Shown piece by piece: positions 1 to 13,109 of a DNA stretch of 64,000 bases (position 1 is the stretch's first letter; each line of letters starts with the position of its first letter). The DNA lies in assembly GCF_031877795.1 (NCBI RefSeq), contig NC_133935.1, forward strand, positions 74,356,303 to 74,420,302, in the 5' to 3' direction. This DNA comes from Strix aluco. Taxonomy: Eukaryota > Chordata > Aves > Strigiformes > Strigidae. The notes beneath the pieces were generated by a model. It was not told the DNA's origin. It ran no database searches and saw only the letters and a list, made by a program, of their open reading frames with translations. The position numbers and the translations under genes are program-made.

Positions 1-1257
1 ACACCACTTCAGGCTTTGTGTTATGATTTTTTTCTGAAAAAGTTAGGACCAGTAAGGTTTTTCTCTAGAAGGAAAACAAGGTATTGGCTGGTTCTACAAT
101 TCTTAACAGTTGAGTTCCTCACTTAAAGAAGCCAGTTCAAAGCTGTTGTGTGGCCTGCTAATCCAAGGATTAGTGGGAATTTGCACTGAGTCCAGTTCAC
201 TGGTATGACCTTTGGGTAGTGATGTGGGGCAGTGGCTTTTTTTCTCCTTCTAGCATGACCTTGTTATTTGAAGTAGAGTCTTTATGATGAATTTCTGGTT
301 GCTTTGGAGAGCAGTATTAAGCACTGTGTAGTTACTTTCATAAGTAAGGTAGTGCTCTGAGCTGATCATAATATACCACTAGCCCTGAAGCCCTGTCAGT
401 AACAGTTCTTTGAAGATGCTGAAAAAAAAAAAAGCAATACAGCAATAGAATGGTTCCTTGACTGAGTGTTAAGGTGCAGGCAGTGTAAGCACAATGGTGG
501 TTCTTGAGGCTCTCTAGGAAGAAAATGGGGGAGAATACTGCCACTTTTGCAGAGTTGGGCTGTGCCAGAGTCAGGAAGTTGCTGAACTGTGGGTTTCAGC
601 ATCCCAGAATGCAGCTGGTCCTGCCACAAGCAAAGCAAGTGTTTGTTGTTTGTGAGCTTGGAAACCAAACAGAAACTTAGCTGCTGTATTTGTCTGGTTA
701 AGTGTTGGACAAAAGAGGTTCCTTATCTGCTGAAACTTCTTAATGTGACTTGTTTTGGAGACTGCTGTAGTCCTATTTGGTGTAGCCTATAAGGACTCAA
801 AACAGTTTCAGAAATACAGAAGTCTGACAGCAGAATGGTATACTCAAAATGGGTAGCTTTCTGATATTGACTACCACTGGCTATAATAATGGGTTTGTTT
901 CCTGCAAAGTTCAGCAGGTTGGCAACAAATGCAGTTTTGTATTGGTGAAGTTCAATTCTTCGTATATGATCTACAGAAATTACATGTCTTTCTGTCCAGT
1001 TGGTTGTCATGTGTGTGGATCTTTGATAGCTGCTTGATCCAGTGTTAGTACAACTGCTATAGACCAACCAAATAAAAGTCCAAAACTACCTTGTGTGGCA
1101 GATCTCTGGGGTGTGTCAAAACTGGTAGGGAGGGCACAGAAGAATTTAGTCTGAAAGAGCTATCTGGAAAACAAGCATTAGCGTCTAATTATTCTGCTAA
1201 ACTCTCTTTTCCTGTCTCCCATGTTCCTGCCTTATCAGGTTGATGACTGTCATGTGA

Positions 1258-1277
1258 TTTTTTTTTTTTTTTTTTTT
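1258..1277. repeat. poly(T) run, about 20 bases
   Basis: An uninterrupted T run of about 20 bases followed by CCCC. No target-site duplication or element body was seen on either side, so it is recorded as a simple homopolymer and not as the tail of a retrocopy on the minus strand. Confidence 0.85.
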
Positions 1278-2535
1278 CCCCAAATTTAAGTGAAGTTCTA
1301 AAGAAATGCAAAAAAACCTGGAGGTGAAGAGCTGTGCTACTTTATTAGTGCAGGCAAAGCAATAATCCCTTGAACAGACTGTGAGATTATAGCAGGTCAT
1401 GAGATTGAGATAGTAATTTAGTCTCTGGCCTAAGGTCTTTTAGCAGCTTTATTCCCCAGTAAGTGCTAAACTGTGCAGTGGTTGTGCTGCTTCATTTTGG
1501 GCTGCTGTTTGTGGCCAAATGTTGGGCTGATGATAGATTGTTCGATGTAGTCTTACCTGCTGAGACAGGGTAAACTGTCTCAAATTCCATTCAGAAGAAC
1601 TATGGGCCTTCTAATTAGAAAATTTTATAAGAGCATGTTTCTTAAAATATTGTCACAGCTATCCTGATTTAGAAGACTACTCTTCACAAAATGAAAATTA
1701 TTGCGTTTATCAGGGTGGTGCTACACTTTGAATTAATCTCCAAAGCTGTGCTCCATTACCCCAGCATTCATACGCTGCAGCCAGCTCATAAGCTTATAAA
1801 GGCATGCTGGGCAGTTGACAGATCCTATTTTTAAACTGTTTCTGAGAAACACTTCTGTCTCCTATCTCTGTACAAGCATAGGAAGGGCTATCCTTCATGT
1901 AGGAGCCACAGTGTCTGGGCTCAGCTAACGGCAATTTTTGAACTTGAGAGTCTCTACGGAGATAGGAAAGCTGAATCTTTGCTCACTTCTGCTGGGGAGG
2001 GGAAATGATAGGATATAGTGGCACTAGGATATAGTGTCAGTGGGCTATTGAGTCCTTGGCTATAACTACCTATAACAAAAGATACAGGTCTATGGTGCTT
2101 GACAGACTAGCCAAAGTTTAAGAGGAATCCTGATGGCTAGTGTCAAAGCACCTGCTTTGCTATAGTTAATGGAGTCCAAGGAGTTGGGAGCTGGAACACT
2201 TTAAATGGTATCTGTCCTGGTGAATTTTAAATGTGGAGGCTTTGCTTAATTGGGTACTGAGTTGCAGTAACCCATTTACCACAATTGTGCGATAGTGTTG
2301 TACACCACCTTTAAATTTCCACTGACATTGGAAAAATTGCCTAAAAAATGCAACCAAGTTCTGTATGCTAGTATATTAGGGTTTTTGCTCCCTGTGTCCA
2401 AGACCATCTACTTCAGACTAGACCTGAAATATAAACACTGAATATGGGTGTTACCATATTCTTGCTATACTAGGGAGGGAATTCTTAAGTTGAAGGACCA
2501 CTTCAGAGAATATATATTATGTCGTTTTGGCCGAA

Positions 2536-2541
2536 AATAAA
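2536..2541 (+). promoter_or_regulatory. poly(A)-signal-like AATAAA
   Basis: AATAAA followed about 35 bases later by a T/GT-rich stretch (TTTTGTTTGTCTTTT near 2570-2584), which is the usual arrangement of a vertebrate cleavage and polyadenylation site. No coding exon is recognisable upstream, so use of the site is not shown. AATAAA also occurs by chance in AT-rich DNA. Confidence 0.25.
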
Positions 2542-4158
2542 GACTACTGATGAACCATTTAGACTTGATTTTGTTTGTCTTTTAAAACTGGCAGGCAGGG
2601 GTATTTCAAACTGGGCTAAGTACTATGTACAAGAAGAAAAAAAAATGCTGCTGTAAAATGAATTATACAGTGCAAAATCAATGTACTGAGTTTACATGTC
2701 TTAGAGCTCTTTCAAGAGAGCCTCAGAACACTGCAGTTGCAACTAGTGTAGACCTGATCGATGGGAGGGAATCATTGTTTCAAAGCATTATTAGGACTGG
2801 ACCCTGAAGGCTGTAGCTAATCCTTCACTACTTCCTTAAGAGTTGGCAGTGCAGGGTCTTCTGGTTTTGTTTGTTTTTTTCTAGAACAGGGAAGCTGCTC
2901 CTCCACACTTCACTGCGCTACAAATATTATTGGCCTTGGAAGTGCAGCTGTTGGCTGACTGGTCTTCTGTTTCAGTGGTATGACTACTTAATAATCCTGT
3001 TCCCATTTAATTGGAGTAGTTAACAGATACCAAGGAGAAGAGCAGCTACCTAAATTTCACCTTGTAGGCCAAGTGTTAGTGCTTATATGAAGGAGGAAGA
3101 CTTGCCATTGAACCTGTTGTAACCTCATCCTACAGTTAGCAAAACAAGGTAATATGTTTGAAGGGTATGATACCTTCTGCACTTGACCTCCTGTTTAAGT
3201 CTGTTTGCTTAAACATGCCCTTTAACTTCAATAATGCAATGATACTGCAACATGTGTTCCCTCATTCAAAACAAAAGCCCCTCAATTCCACATGCTCCTA
3301 TAACTTAGCAAGAATATTCATATACTTGGGTCTGTCCAGATTAATGGCTCTGCCTTACCTAGTCTGAGCAGAACTATAGGCTTATGTCTCAAATTTTTCA
3401 TATGACTAATCTCATTCTTTCAATGTATTTTTGTAAATAGCATATCACAAGTAGGGATTGAGCTATCTACAAATGCTCCTTCTAGACAAGAAGTGACTTG
3501 CTGGAAGGTACTTGTGCATGTCTGTAGATGCTACATAAAGCTTAGATTTTTATTTTTCTTTTTTCCCCCCTAGACAGCCTATGTATTTAACAGGAAGCAT
3601 CTTGCTCTGGGTGCCTCTTCTTTTTGCTTGAATAGGGTTGAGCAACAATTATGTACTGATTGCACTCAGTACAAGTAAACTCTACATCCTGTTTAGAATA
3701 GGATGTACATATTAACAAGTGTAAAACATCTGTTGCATCTTCCTAGAAATAGCATGTTGCAGTCTTGGATATTTCAGCTTCACAGCTGTTGAGAAGCCAT
3801 TCCGTATTTAAAATCCAAAGCCTTTAAGGGATGTCTGAAGTAACAGTTTAAAATAGGTAGTGGGTTTTTCTTACATGGTGTAAGAGTGAGTATTATTTTG
3901 GAGTTGGTACTCTTTACCCTTCTGCATCATCACTCCCCACTACACTAATAGACCACTAAAGACCCAAAAAACTGATCTGGGCATCCAAAAGGGTAGGTCC
4001 AGTAGATCTTGTTTTTCTTCATGTGCCTCTAAGATTCTTGGTTGAATCTGAATTTTGGATATGCCCAGTTGGCACTGGAGTGAAGGAGAGGTTTCTTTAC
4101 TGCTTAAACACTTTTATTCTAGCTCAAGCTGAAATCTTGCTCTACTTGTCATGTGATA

Positions 4159-4164
4159 AATAAA
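4159..4164 (+). promoter_or_regulatory. poly(A)-signal-like AATAAA
   Basis: AATAAA within GATAAATAAAGATG, followed within about 20 bases by CTTCATTAAA, a possible cleavage region. It would suit the end of a long 3' untranslated region covering the start of the window, but no transcript can be proven from sequence. Confidence 0.25.
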
Positions 4165-4639
4165 GATGAGATGCTTCATTAAACTAACTTGCTTTCCACT
4201 TACACAAGTCTAATGTAAGCATTGATATCTTTTAATGTGTATTTTTTGAGTCCCATTAAGCAGGAGCATGTCTGACTTGTGATATGTTTTTGAAACTTCC
4301 TGCTCAACTGTTGCAGGAAAAAATAAGAATTAAATACATTCTTCTGTAAACAAGCTTCATAACATATACCCAAGATCCATTTAGTTTGTTTAAAGTAACT
4401 GTTTTTCAGTACATGTAAGCTAAAACAAAACATAAAATATCGATAGGTGTGAATGACCGTGTTTATGGTTACAGGTGACCAAAGGGAGGATGACTGGAGG
4501 CCTCTAGAGGTAACTGCAGCTCTTTAGGGGGCAGGAAAGAATAGATGGGTTGAAGAAAAGTGTGTATTCCTGATGTTAACCAGAGAATAGTTACTGCAAA
4601 AGTATTCTCACCAGCACTGGTGGCTTTAAGTTTTGTTCA

Positions 4640-4642
<3 letters not shown>

Positions 4643-4672
<30 letters not shown>
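4643..4672 (+). repeat. uninterrupted poly(A) run of 30 bases
   Basis: Thirty consecutive A residues followed immediately by GGCGGCC. There is no AATAAA or ATTAAA in the 40 bases before it, so it lacks the usual mark of a retroposed transcript end. It could be a simple homopolymer, the tail of an unrecognised retroelement, or a place where assembly length is unreliable. Confidence 0.9.
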
Positions 4673-4675
<3 letters not shown>

Positions 4676-7600
4676 GGCCTGAATCGAGTACATCATCATT
4701 AGAGGTCCTGCCTATAACTGCAGCAAAAGGCTGGACTGTAAGAGGGAAACATGACTGAAATCTGGCTGTCTTGGTTGGAAAATAAGTAGGCCTAACCTGT
4801 AGTTCTGGAACAGTGTACAACTTTTAAGTAGCTCAAGGCTATGTCTAGAGCAGATCATAGAAATGAAAATGGGGGTATTGTATGCAGCTGTAGAATTCTG
4901 AAAGACCAGTTTAGAGGGGGATCTTCTGCATGTGAATAACATCCCTATTTCAAGCAGTTGTGCTGCATCCTACATCATATGATTGCTAGCTGTTGTGCAA
5001 CAGGAAAGCCTGGCTTTTTTTCCATTCATCTTATGGAGCTCGTGGAGGGAAACACAGATTAGACTTGTATTTAACTATAACTTCCTTCCTGTTGGGAACT
5101 TGCATCTGAACTATTACGGATTTCTGGCCATGTGGTATACTTTGGTTTCCTGCCCATATGTGAAATTTGAGTAAGCTTTGGAGTCTCGGGTTGGAGAGGG
5201 TGGCTAGAAGCCATCTTTCTGTGGGATGAGAAAATAATCCCATGACTGTTTCCTTTTCCAGCTTTCTGGATGGGAACAACTAGGTGTACTAAGGTGTATC
5301 ACAGTCAACTGGTAATATGTATAAGCTAGCAATATAGCATGTAAGACCTATTTAAGTTTTTTTTATTCACAGATTTAAGGACTCTTACTTTCAAAACTGA
5401 AGATAGTTTTGCTATATCTGAATGACACCCTGTGTTATTTCTAAACATCAAAAGAAAATGACTGGGCTGGAGGCTATCTCAAAAAAAGGGCAATTCTATG
5501 CCTAAATTTTCACCTGCCTACCAGACTTCAAAATCAGCTTGTAGGTTTCCTGTGCAATAAAAGGACAGTGTGAAGTACATAAAGAAGCCATGGAAACTGG
5601 CTGAAGAATGAGGAAGATTGCTCAAGAATGAGCAGCACAGAAAAAGGGAAGTGCTTACCTTTAATTAGGTCTGCCTTTTACTCTTGAATCCTGTTTCAGA
5701 GCTATATGTTCATGCCCAATCTCCTTTTGTAGCTTTCTGAAAGAGAAGAAGCTCTAACTACCAAATCAGTAGCCTTGTTAAATGCAGGAGAACTGGAATA
5801 TGAACCCTGTAAGCATGCCTGCAAATGCTCTGTATGATTTAAATTTGTCTGCATGGCATAATCAATCTCTTGTTTTTTACAACTCTCAACTACTAGGAAT
5901 TTAACTTCCATGTTTATAGATGGAAGTAGGATTTTTATACAGTCATGGAAAAATCTGTCTAGTGGAAGCTGGCTGTATGTAATTTTTTTAACTTCAGTGT
6001 AATGTGTGTCATTTTTTCTAGCTTGTTCACTCATGCTGTTTGTCTTAACTTCAGGTTTTCTCCAGAACATTGTACCCAAATTAAATATAGAGGTGTTTGT
6101 TTCCTTTGTGTTCTAATATGAAAGAAACTGACAAACCTGTCAATTGTTCATGACAGACGAAGAGGTGCTTGAAGAGGGGGGGAACCTAGTGCTTGAGTTC
6201 ACAAGTCAGAATAGTTTTGTAGTTTGTAGTTGCTGCTTCACTGACTTCTAAAATACTATCAGGAAAAAAGCTATAGTTTAAAAATACAGCTGACAACAGG
6301 CTCATGTCTACCCTCAGAAAAGTAAACTTTCCTGCCGCAATCTCCTGATCTGTTTGGATAATGATAAAAAGATACTGGGCAAAAACCGAGAGTTCGGTGA
6401 CTGTTTGCCCAGAGTATAAATATTTCAGGCTTTATTGAGTGCTTCTGTGGCTTAAATGTTGCAGCAATACTGTCTCAGTTATTTTTAGGTTTGGGGAGCA
6501 GGAAGAGTGCTTGCTTCCTGTCTTCCCCTCCCCCAAAAACCTTGGGTACCTTAGACGAGGGGAAGAAAAGTAGCAGCCCTGAGCTGGTTTATCAGCTCCA
6601 ATTGAACAATGTCAGTACATTTCCTGACCCCCTTTGTGGAAGGGGGGGTAGTACAGCCACTGCAGTTGCATTGCAGTACTTTGACAGTATTCTTTCTTTT
6701 CAAACAACACAAAGACATCAAGCCTCTCAAATGAAACGAGAATGCAGTTTACTTGTCACTTGTATATGGATAGTCCCCAAAACATGGCTATTAAAGCTCG
6801 TAACTAGAATTAATCCTTCTCCAGTTGCTGTCATAGGAACTTTGATGCTATGCACGGGCATGACTAACATGAGAAGTCAGTGAAACTGAATACTCCAGTG
6901 CCTCTTAGTCATTGTAACATGAATATATTTAGGTAATAACCATTAATGTCTTCACATCAGCTGCTACTTCTCTTCTTATCCATAGCTACAAATTACTCCT
7001 CCTTTTAAGTTTTGGTACATATCCATGCTATAAAGCAAAGGCATATCATAACTTGGTAACAGTACCTGTCTAGTTTGAGCTATGCCAAAGTGCTTCCACT
7101 TAACAAAATAAAACCTAAAAAAAACCCCTAAATTGCTACCTTGATCCCTTAGAGGCATAAAGAAACCCATAGCAGTGCCTTGGATTTTCTCCTAAGGGAG
7201 AAATGCAAGAAATGCATATTGTCGTGGTTACTGGTACTGTAAAAATTGTAGAAGACTGCTGTTGTAGCAAAAGTTTGTTGGCAGCAGTACACAGGTGTTA
7301 AATTCGTGAGGAAAAGCATCTGGGGCTATTGTGTGGATCTCATATTCACAATCAATGTGCACATACCCTTAGCGTAAATAATCTCTCTTACTGACAAAAA
7401 TCAGTCTGCAGCAATCCACCTAAAAGTATGAAGCTTCTTGGCACTGTGAAGCGTGTGCAGAACAGGCCTAGAATCACTCAGGCAAGAAGCAGATAAATAC
7501 TAGCTTTGGCATGCAGAAGTGTCCCCATGTGTGAAGCAAAGATAGAAACAGCAGGCTTGTCCTAGCATGCTCTTCCAGCAGCTACACAGAAATGTCACTA

Positions 7601-10600
7601 CAGTGTAGAATGCTTTCCCTCCAGTCTTCTGTGTATTTTCCGCTATGTATTTTCCACTTATTTAGCAGTGGTGATCATACTCTGTTTGGGAATGTTGGTT
7701 TGCAGTTTGCTCTGGGTTTTTGTTTCATTTAAAGTTAGAATTCTAGAAAACTGAACAGATCCCAGCTGCTTACTGTGATTCTTCCTACTGAAGCAAAAAT
7801 TTCATGCTGGTATTAATTGCTGTGGAAAACTAGCTATGTATGAAAGGATACTGATTGAGAATACTGTTTTCAAGATCTTGAACTCTGGAAAAAATGGAGT
7901 GTCTGCTTACTTACAAGACTTGCAACCTCTTGCATCACTACTTAGGCGCAGACAGTAAAACTTTAATCCCCTGATGTCTGAATCATGCTCATTCAGTTAA
8001 AAAGACATAGCAGTATGGTCACTTGACTAGTGAGAAGGTTGAGCAATTCCATTTGCCCTCAAATATATTTTTAATTGGCAAATGAAAATAAAGAATTTTG
8101 TTGCTAGTTAAACTTTTTAATTGGTAATTCTGTGGGCTTGTGCAGTTTGCTTTGCAGTTGCATCCAAGGAATTCTCATTTTCTTACAGTAATTTAATACA
8201 AAATTAGTAATAAACTAAAAACTGTGTGAACACTTAGTTGGACATTGGTAGAACTATCCCTATCGAAAGGTAAAAAGGAACTGTTATTAAACAGTGTATA
8301 TATACATAAGCTAAAGCAGTGAATCACGTGTAGGACAGAGGCTTAAGTCAACATATATTCCCTTCCAACAGTAGGGTCTGCTAACTGCACACAAGTCCTT
8401 TGTGAGTGTTGAAAGGTCTGAACATAAGCAGGGCTGATAGCACCACCTATTCTTGGTATGTGTTTAGCTTCCTTAAGTCCCAATCATAAAGGTAGAATTC
8501 GGAATGTGGGGGGAATCATGCTCCAGTTCTCAGGTCTATGCTTTATAATAAAGCCTCTTGCTGCTTGTTTGAGAACTCACGAAAAAGCTTGTTCAAGTTG
8601 TGATCATTCATGGGAAAAGAGTGTATTTAAATAGTGGGTGGGGGTTTTGGGTGGGTGTGGTTTCATAAGCTTATGTTTCAAAATGAGCCTTTCACAATTC
8701 CAGGTGCTGGTCAGATCTGTGAAACAGATGGGAGTTAGCCATGTATAATGTAGCCTGTTGATGTGTATCTCAGAAGCTGAGAATTAACTTGAAGACTTGG
8801 GTAAATTCTTCATGTGATGGTCACTCTGAACTGCTCTGAGCTGAGTGTATGAGCATGTATTACTGTTAATTGCTTCTAATTACACTAACATCTGAGCAGA
8901 AAGGAAGAAGAAACCACTTGGTTGGAGGGGGTTTTTTTTATTGTTGTTGAAAGATCAATAATAATAGGAAGCAAGTGGTAGATTGACATATATACATAAC
9001 AAGGCTAAAGAGAGTGTATTAAGATGAAATTAAGGACTTCCAGGAATGAAGGCAGCACTGACAGCTAGAGAAGGGAGCAGGGTGGGAATTGGTGGGATGA
9101 GAGGATATCAAGCAGAAAAGTGGTGAGCTAATCCAAGAAGTAAGAGAATGGTGGAGAGCCATCTTTAGTAACAGTGAAAGAAAGGGAAGCCTTACATGAG
9201 GACCTGCTGAATCTTAATGGCTGTTAGCTTATGACACCTGCCATCAAGAAGTCAGTGTAGAAGTCTGCTGAATCTGGAAGCACGGGATTGATAAGAACAG
9301 CACTGAGGCAGCTGGTGGGCTTGTTAGCTTGGCCTAGGGACTGGAGGAGTCACGGAGGTGTTGCACCTAGTCGGAAGAAAGGATAACCAGTTGGGTAATA
9401 ACCCAACAAAGTAAAAAGTGGTGAGCAGTTAAGGCTGAATGAGTTCCACTCAGTGTTGGAACACTGACAGCTTCATAATGAGCCCTGACTAGAAGTGGTA
9501 CATCAGGGCCTGTTGTGGGCTCAAGAGGCAATAGTGACTTGAGTTCTCTCTAGTTGCTCTTCACCACTCCTGTGGGTTATTGTTCTTACACCAGAATGTG
9601 GTGCTCCATCACCTCAGTTGTGCTGATCATTTCTGAGAGGATGCTGCAAACAAGGCATTGATCTGTTTGAGAAGGAGATAGATTTCTCCCAGCCCTGAAT
9701 TTAATTTTTTAGTGTAGATCTAAGGTTCACAAAAATGGAGGGGGAGCAGTGTATGATGTGAAACAGAATCCCTCCAGGCCCATGTTGCTGCAGAAACACT
9801 CTTCCTCCTTTTTTTCACTTTGTTTAAACTGTGTAAGTGATTTTTCAAAGCACATCACTGCCTCATGTCAGGGGCATAGGTAACTAGAAACTAATAACTG
9901 GTGATTCATGAAAAATTTGGCTCGAGGAATTTTGTTACGTAGGAAGTCTTAAGGCAGAGATGGGTGCAAAGTCTTATTAAAGGCATATTGCTCTTAGCTG
10001 TAGTCTCGTTAGTTTGCCACAACTTAACAAAAGTATTCCTGCAGGAAATGAAGCAGGGATCTTTTACTGATAACATGACAAGAAATAAATAAGGCAACAG
10101 TAATTACAAGCTTTACAAAACAAGGGGGTCCAATGGCCCAGGCAATCTGTTCTGATATTTTTCAACTTTCCCCTGATTGATTTCATAATGTTACAAAACG
10201 TAATAGAGATGAGTAGAACTGGATTTTCTGCAAGTGTGTTTCTTCTGAGCATCAAACATTTTTCACTTTCATTTCATGGATTAAAACAATGCAATTAAAA
10301 GAATGAGCTTAATGACAGAGCAAGTCTTACTTTCACAGACCTTTTTCTCCCACCCTCCCCCTTGCCTTTCCATGGTAACTCCAGTACTTCACGAGTTACT
10401 AGTAATGCTGGCAGAGACTAATGTTTACAACCCAGTCTGTTTTTTGAATACAGCTTCAGTCTTCTCCAGCAAATTAAAACCAGATGGGAACTGCAGGGAG
10501 CAGAGTGGAATTCAATTCTGTTTTGTGGCTTGTGATGTTAACAAAACTCTTTGGGTATTTTTCATTGTTATTTTGCCTAGAAAATGGCTTATACCTTCCT

Positions 10601-10869
10601 CCTGTCCAGTTAATTGTAATGTGCAGTCTTTGTCCAGTGTGCTGGGGTAACTGCTGTAAGCCTTCACTGAGATACGTTGCTTTTCTTCCACTACAGTGAT
10701 GGTATAAACATATTATGTTGATATTTTTTTTCAAGTAAAAGGATCAAAACCTAGTAAATCCAGCCAGGAGAGTCTTTTTCTGCTGTTCTTGCACAGCTGG
10801 TAGAGGTGAAATGCAGTTGTTTTGCAACATATAACAAGTCTTTCTCTTTTCTCCCTTAAACTACCCTAG
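4673..10869. other. AT-rich non-coding stretch
   Basis: No recognisable gene or well-preserved transposable element. The longest frame is 125 codons on the minus strand (5702-6079). Its composition and lack of family motifs do not distinguish it from chance, although a good acceptor-like tract and a GTAAGC donor-like site occur on the same strand at 5660-5750. A purine-rich patch at 8.9-9.5 kb contains a piece around 9490-9530 that faintly recalls the CR1 reverse-transcriptase GVPQGS region, too weak to call. Confidence 0.55.
6375..6412 (+). other. strong two-stage hairpin
   Basis: The arms CTGGGCAAA (6375-6383) and TTTGCCCAG (6404-6412) are perfect reverse complements, nine base pairs. Inside them lies a second perfect stem, ACCGA (6385-6389) and TCGGT (6394-6398), closed by a GAGT tetraloop. 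One unpaired A lies on the 5' side and GACTG on the 3' side, forming an asymmetric internal loop. The pairing is plain in the sequence. Any role (RNA regulatory hairpin, small RNA, cruciform) is inference, and it matches no structured RNA family that I recognise. Confidence 0.6.
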
Positions 10870-10949
10870 CTGAAAGTACACTAAAGGAATACTTGGTGGA
10901 ATTTGAAGAGGGAGATGGGCTCAGCCACCTGAAACTTAAGTGGTCCTAG
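10870..10949 (+). CDS. candidate terminal exon, unrecognised
   Basis: A long pyrimidine tract (TCTTTCTCTTTTCTCCC) leads to an AG at 10868-10869. The frame beginning with the third base of the following segment stays open for 25 codons and ends at TAG 10947-10949. The peptide is acidic, then basic (contains EYLVEFEEGDG), and I recognise no family. There is no companion exon or poly(A) signal that would confirm it. AT-rich avian introns contain many such acceptor-like sites, so chance is the most likely explanation. Confidence 0.12.
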
Positions 10950-11482
10950 GATCTGTAATGCAGACAGGATAAGGATTTTTTTCATGTATTTAATGCCGTG
11001 CTTTTTATACTGGTTGGTGCCATCTCAGAGGAAAAGACTCAACGTGTTGAATCACAGAAACGTTGCTTCCTGCTGGGGTTTGGGATTTCCTTGCAGCTCT
11101 CCCCTCCATAGCTGCAAGAGCTGGTTTTGGGTAGTGCGTGTGCTCGGGCAGGAACTTGCTGGAGATGAAGGCAGAAGCCAAACAGTTCTGTGCAGAATGT
11201 AATAGTTTCTGACTCAAATTGTGTGGTAATTGTCAAAATATCACAGGGTGTGGTAGGAACTGCTGTGTCTAATGTTGCTGAGGATTTATCCCGTCATAAT
11301 TTGCCTAAACGAATATCATATGCTAATCCAATTAACATATGAAAGTGGGGGAAAGATTTCTTTATGTTTTCTAGCCATTTGAAACCTGATAGTGTGCAAA
11401 AATAAATTTCAGTATGCCGGAGTATTGTTTTTTTTTCCCCAGTTGCTCAATCTTAACTCCCATTCTTTCTGATTTCCCACAG

Positions 11483-11588
11483 AAAGAAAGAAAAGCCACT
11501 TGCAGAAGAAAAAGCTGTAGCTTCAAAAAGATTAACTTGGAAAACTGAGAGCACTAGAAATAAGATAAAGCTTCGAATTACTATCTAG
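11483..11588 (+). CDS. candidate terminal exon, unrecognised
   Basis: A good acceptor (CATTCTTTCTGATTTCCCACAG, ending at 11482) is followed by a frame of 34 codons closed by TAG at 11586-11588. The peptide is strongly lysine-rich (it includes EKPLAEEKAVASKR). An AATAAA lies about 45 bases further on, near 11635, so acceptor, frame, stop and poly(A)-like signal are in the right order for a last exon. The peptide belongs to no family I know, and A-rich DNA gives lysine-rich frames by chance. Confidence 0.15.
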
Positions 11589-13043
11589 TTTCACTATGAA
11601 AGTTACAGTAGTAAATTGATACAGAGTATTTTGAAATAAATACCTGCTTCATACAGCTTCCTAGTGAGAACTGTATTCCTAACAGTTTGTTATGGTACTG
11701 AATTTTAGTGTCACATACAAGATCTGTGTTTTTACTATGAATGCAAACTTTAAGAGAATTCATATGAACTCTACTTCTTCAGTAATTGTTCTTGATAAAC
11801 CAGGTCTTACAGATTAAGGAGGCAAACAGGAAGGGGGAGGGGGTAGTCAAATTTTCAGGCAGGTAACTCAAGTAAACTAAATCTTTAAAAGAAAGAACAT
11901 AACCAGTACTTATTCCTTTTCTTGATGATCACTTCAATTAAGTCCTGCACTTCTGTAATGCGGTGACATGCCTTCCAGTGCTTAGAAATACTGGCCTGCT
12001 TTTTACTGGGAAGTGTATTCCTCCGAGACTAAGTTCAAGGCCCAGTCTAAAGACTCTAGTGCCTTTATTGTGATGTCTCTACAATACAGCACAGGCGTTT
12101 GTGATGGAAATATTTCTGTGGTAGAAGTTGTTCCTTTTTTCAGGCAATCTATTAGATAAATGGGAATGCTTTTGAAATAAAACCCCTTGCTAAAGCTTTC
12201 TGAATGTGAAATAGTGTGAAACTGTGCATTATTCCTGTATGCGCTTTTTTCATATGCTACTTTAGATCTGCTGTCTTTTGACCCTGCAGTGCCAGAGGAG
12301 AGTTCTGGAGGAAGCCATTTCTCTCCTGTGTTTTAACCTCTGCTATACTTAGTCCAGTGCTTGTACAGCAAACACTGTCTTGTGGTGGAATATCTTCTGG
12401 TGTTGCTTGGAGGATGGGGAAAGAGTTGATCTTAGTGGAGTGTCTGGAATAAGAGACTTCAAAGGGCTGTTTTAGTGGTTTAGAATCTAGTGTTTTAGAA
12501 TCAGAGCACCTAGAAAAGCTTACTTCATAGGATAATCTGAATGTGTTTCACTTTGTAAGTCCTTCCCAGTGCATTCCATGAAAATGTTTCCACTGCCTTT
12601 GAGTTGTCTCTGGGCTGTAGTGATCGTAGGACATGAACTAGCACCTAAAGCACTACCAGAGATGCAACTTTTCACTCCATTTTAAGTGAAGCTTCCATCC
12701 CTAAATATACCACTTGCTGGGATAAAAAAGGCTATATATTTTAATTGGTTAAGGTCCATGTACCTTATTTGAGATAATAGGATTTTTTTCAAGCATTTTT
12801 TAATGAAAATTTTCCTTAATGGTGAATGACAACCGTGTAAACTAATGTTAGACTCTGTGTGTGTGTGTCACTGTTTGTTAAAGGAAAAGCATGTTTTCAG
12901 AGTGTGGTTTTTGGACTTCCAGACAGATTACACAAGCTCAAGAAGGCCCACCCCACATCCTGTGTAGAAAACCAGCTCACAGAAATGCCCATTGTTCTTC
13001 AGGATTATAAGTCACTGTGTTTTCTGCCTGCCTTCTTTTTCAG

Positions 13044-13109
13044 AGTACTGTATGGAAAATACTAATGCAGAGGAACCACAGCAGCTTAACAAGTGCTTGG
13101 TCCTGCCAG
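13044..13109 (+). CDS. candidate 66-bp symmetric internal exon
   Basis: The acceptor tract TTTTCTGCCTGCCTTCTTTTTCAG (13021-13043, shortened here to its shape: nearly pure pyrimidine) is among the best in the window. The following 66 bases end in CCAG before a GTACTG donor-like site. The open frame enters and leaves in phase 1, so the exon could be skipped without a frameshift. It encodes about 21 residues beginning YCMENTNAEEPQQ, with no recognised family. The donor is only moderate and no neighbouring exon has been linked to it. Confidence 0.15.

Larger units (their letters stand above)
1..4642. other. AT-rich non-coding stretch
   Basis: No open frame here resembles a known protein and none has convincing coding character. 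The sequence is AT-rich, poor in CpG and rich in short T and A runs, as expected for an avian intron or a long 3' untranslated region. Several pyrimidine tracts ending in AG occur (for example before 2883 and before 3574), but no matching donors or recognisable peptides follow. Two AATAAA sites are listed separately. No transposable element could be recognised. Confidence 0.6.

Noticed and set aside
4600-4672. Poly(A) run as the tail of a processed pseudogene
   Set aside because: No AATAAA or ATTAAA in the preceding 40 bases, no recognisable gene body and no target-site duplication.
5702-6079. 125-codon minus-strand frame starting MGTMFWRKPEV
   Set aside because: No family motif, biased AT composition, no consistent splice or poly(A) context; a frame this long is expected a few times by chance in 64 kb of six-frame sequence.
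9340-9540. Possible plus-strand CR1/L3 reverse-transcriptase relic (AAGTGGTACATCAGGGCCTG recalling the VPQGS region)
   Set aside because: Only one short block matches and the expected neighbouring landmarks are not readable.
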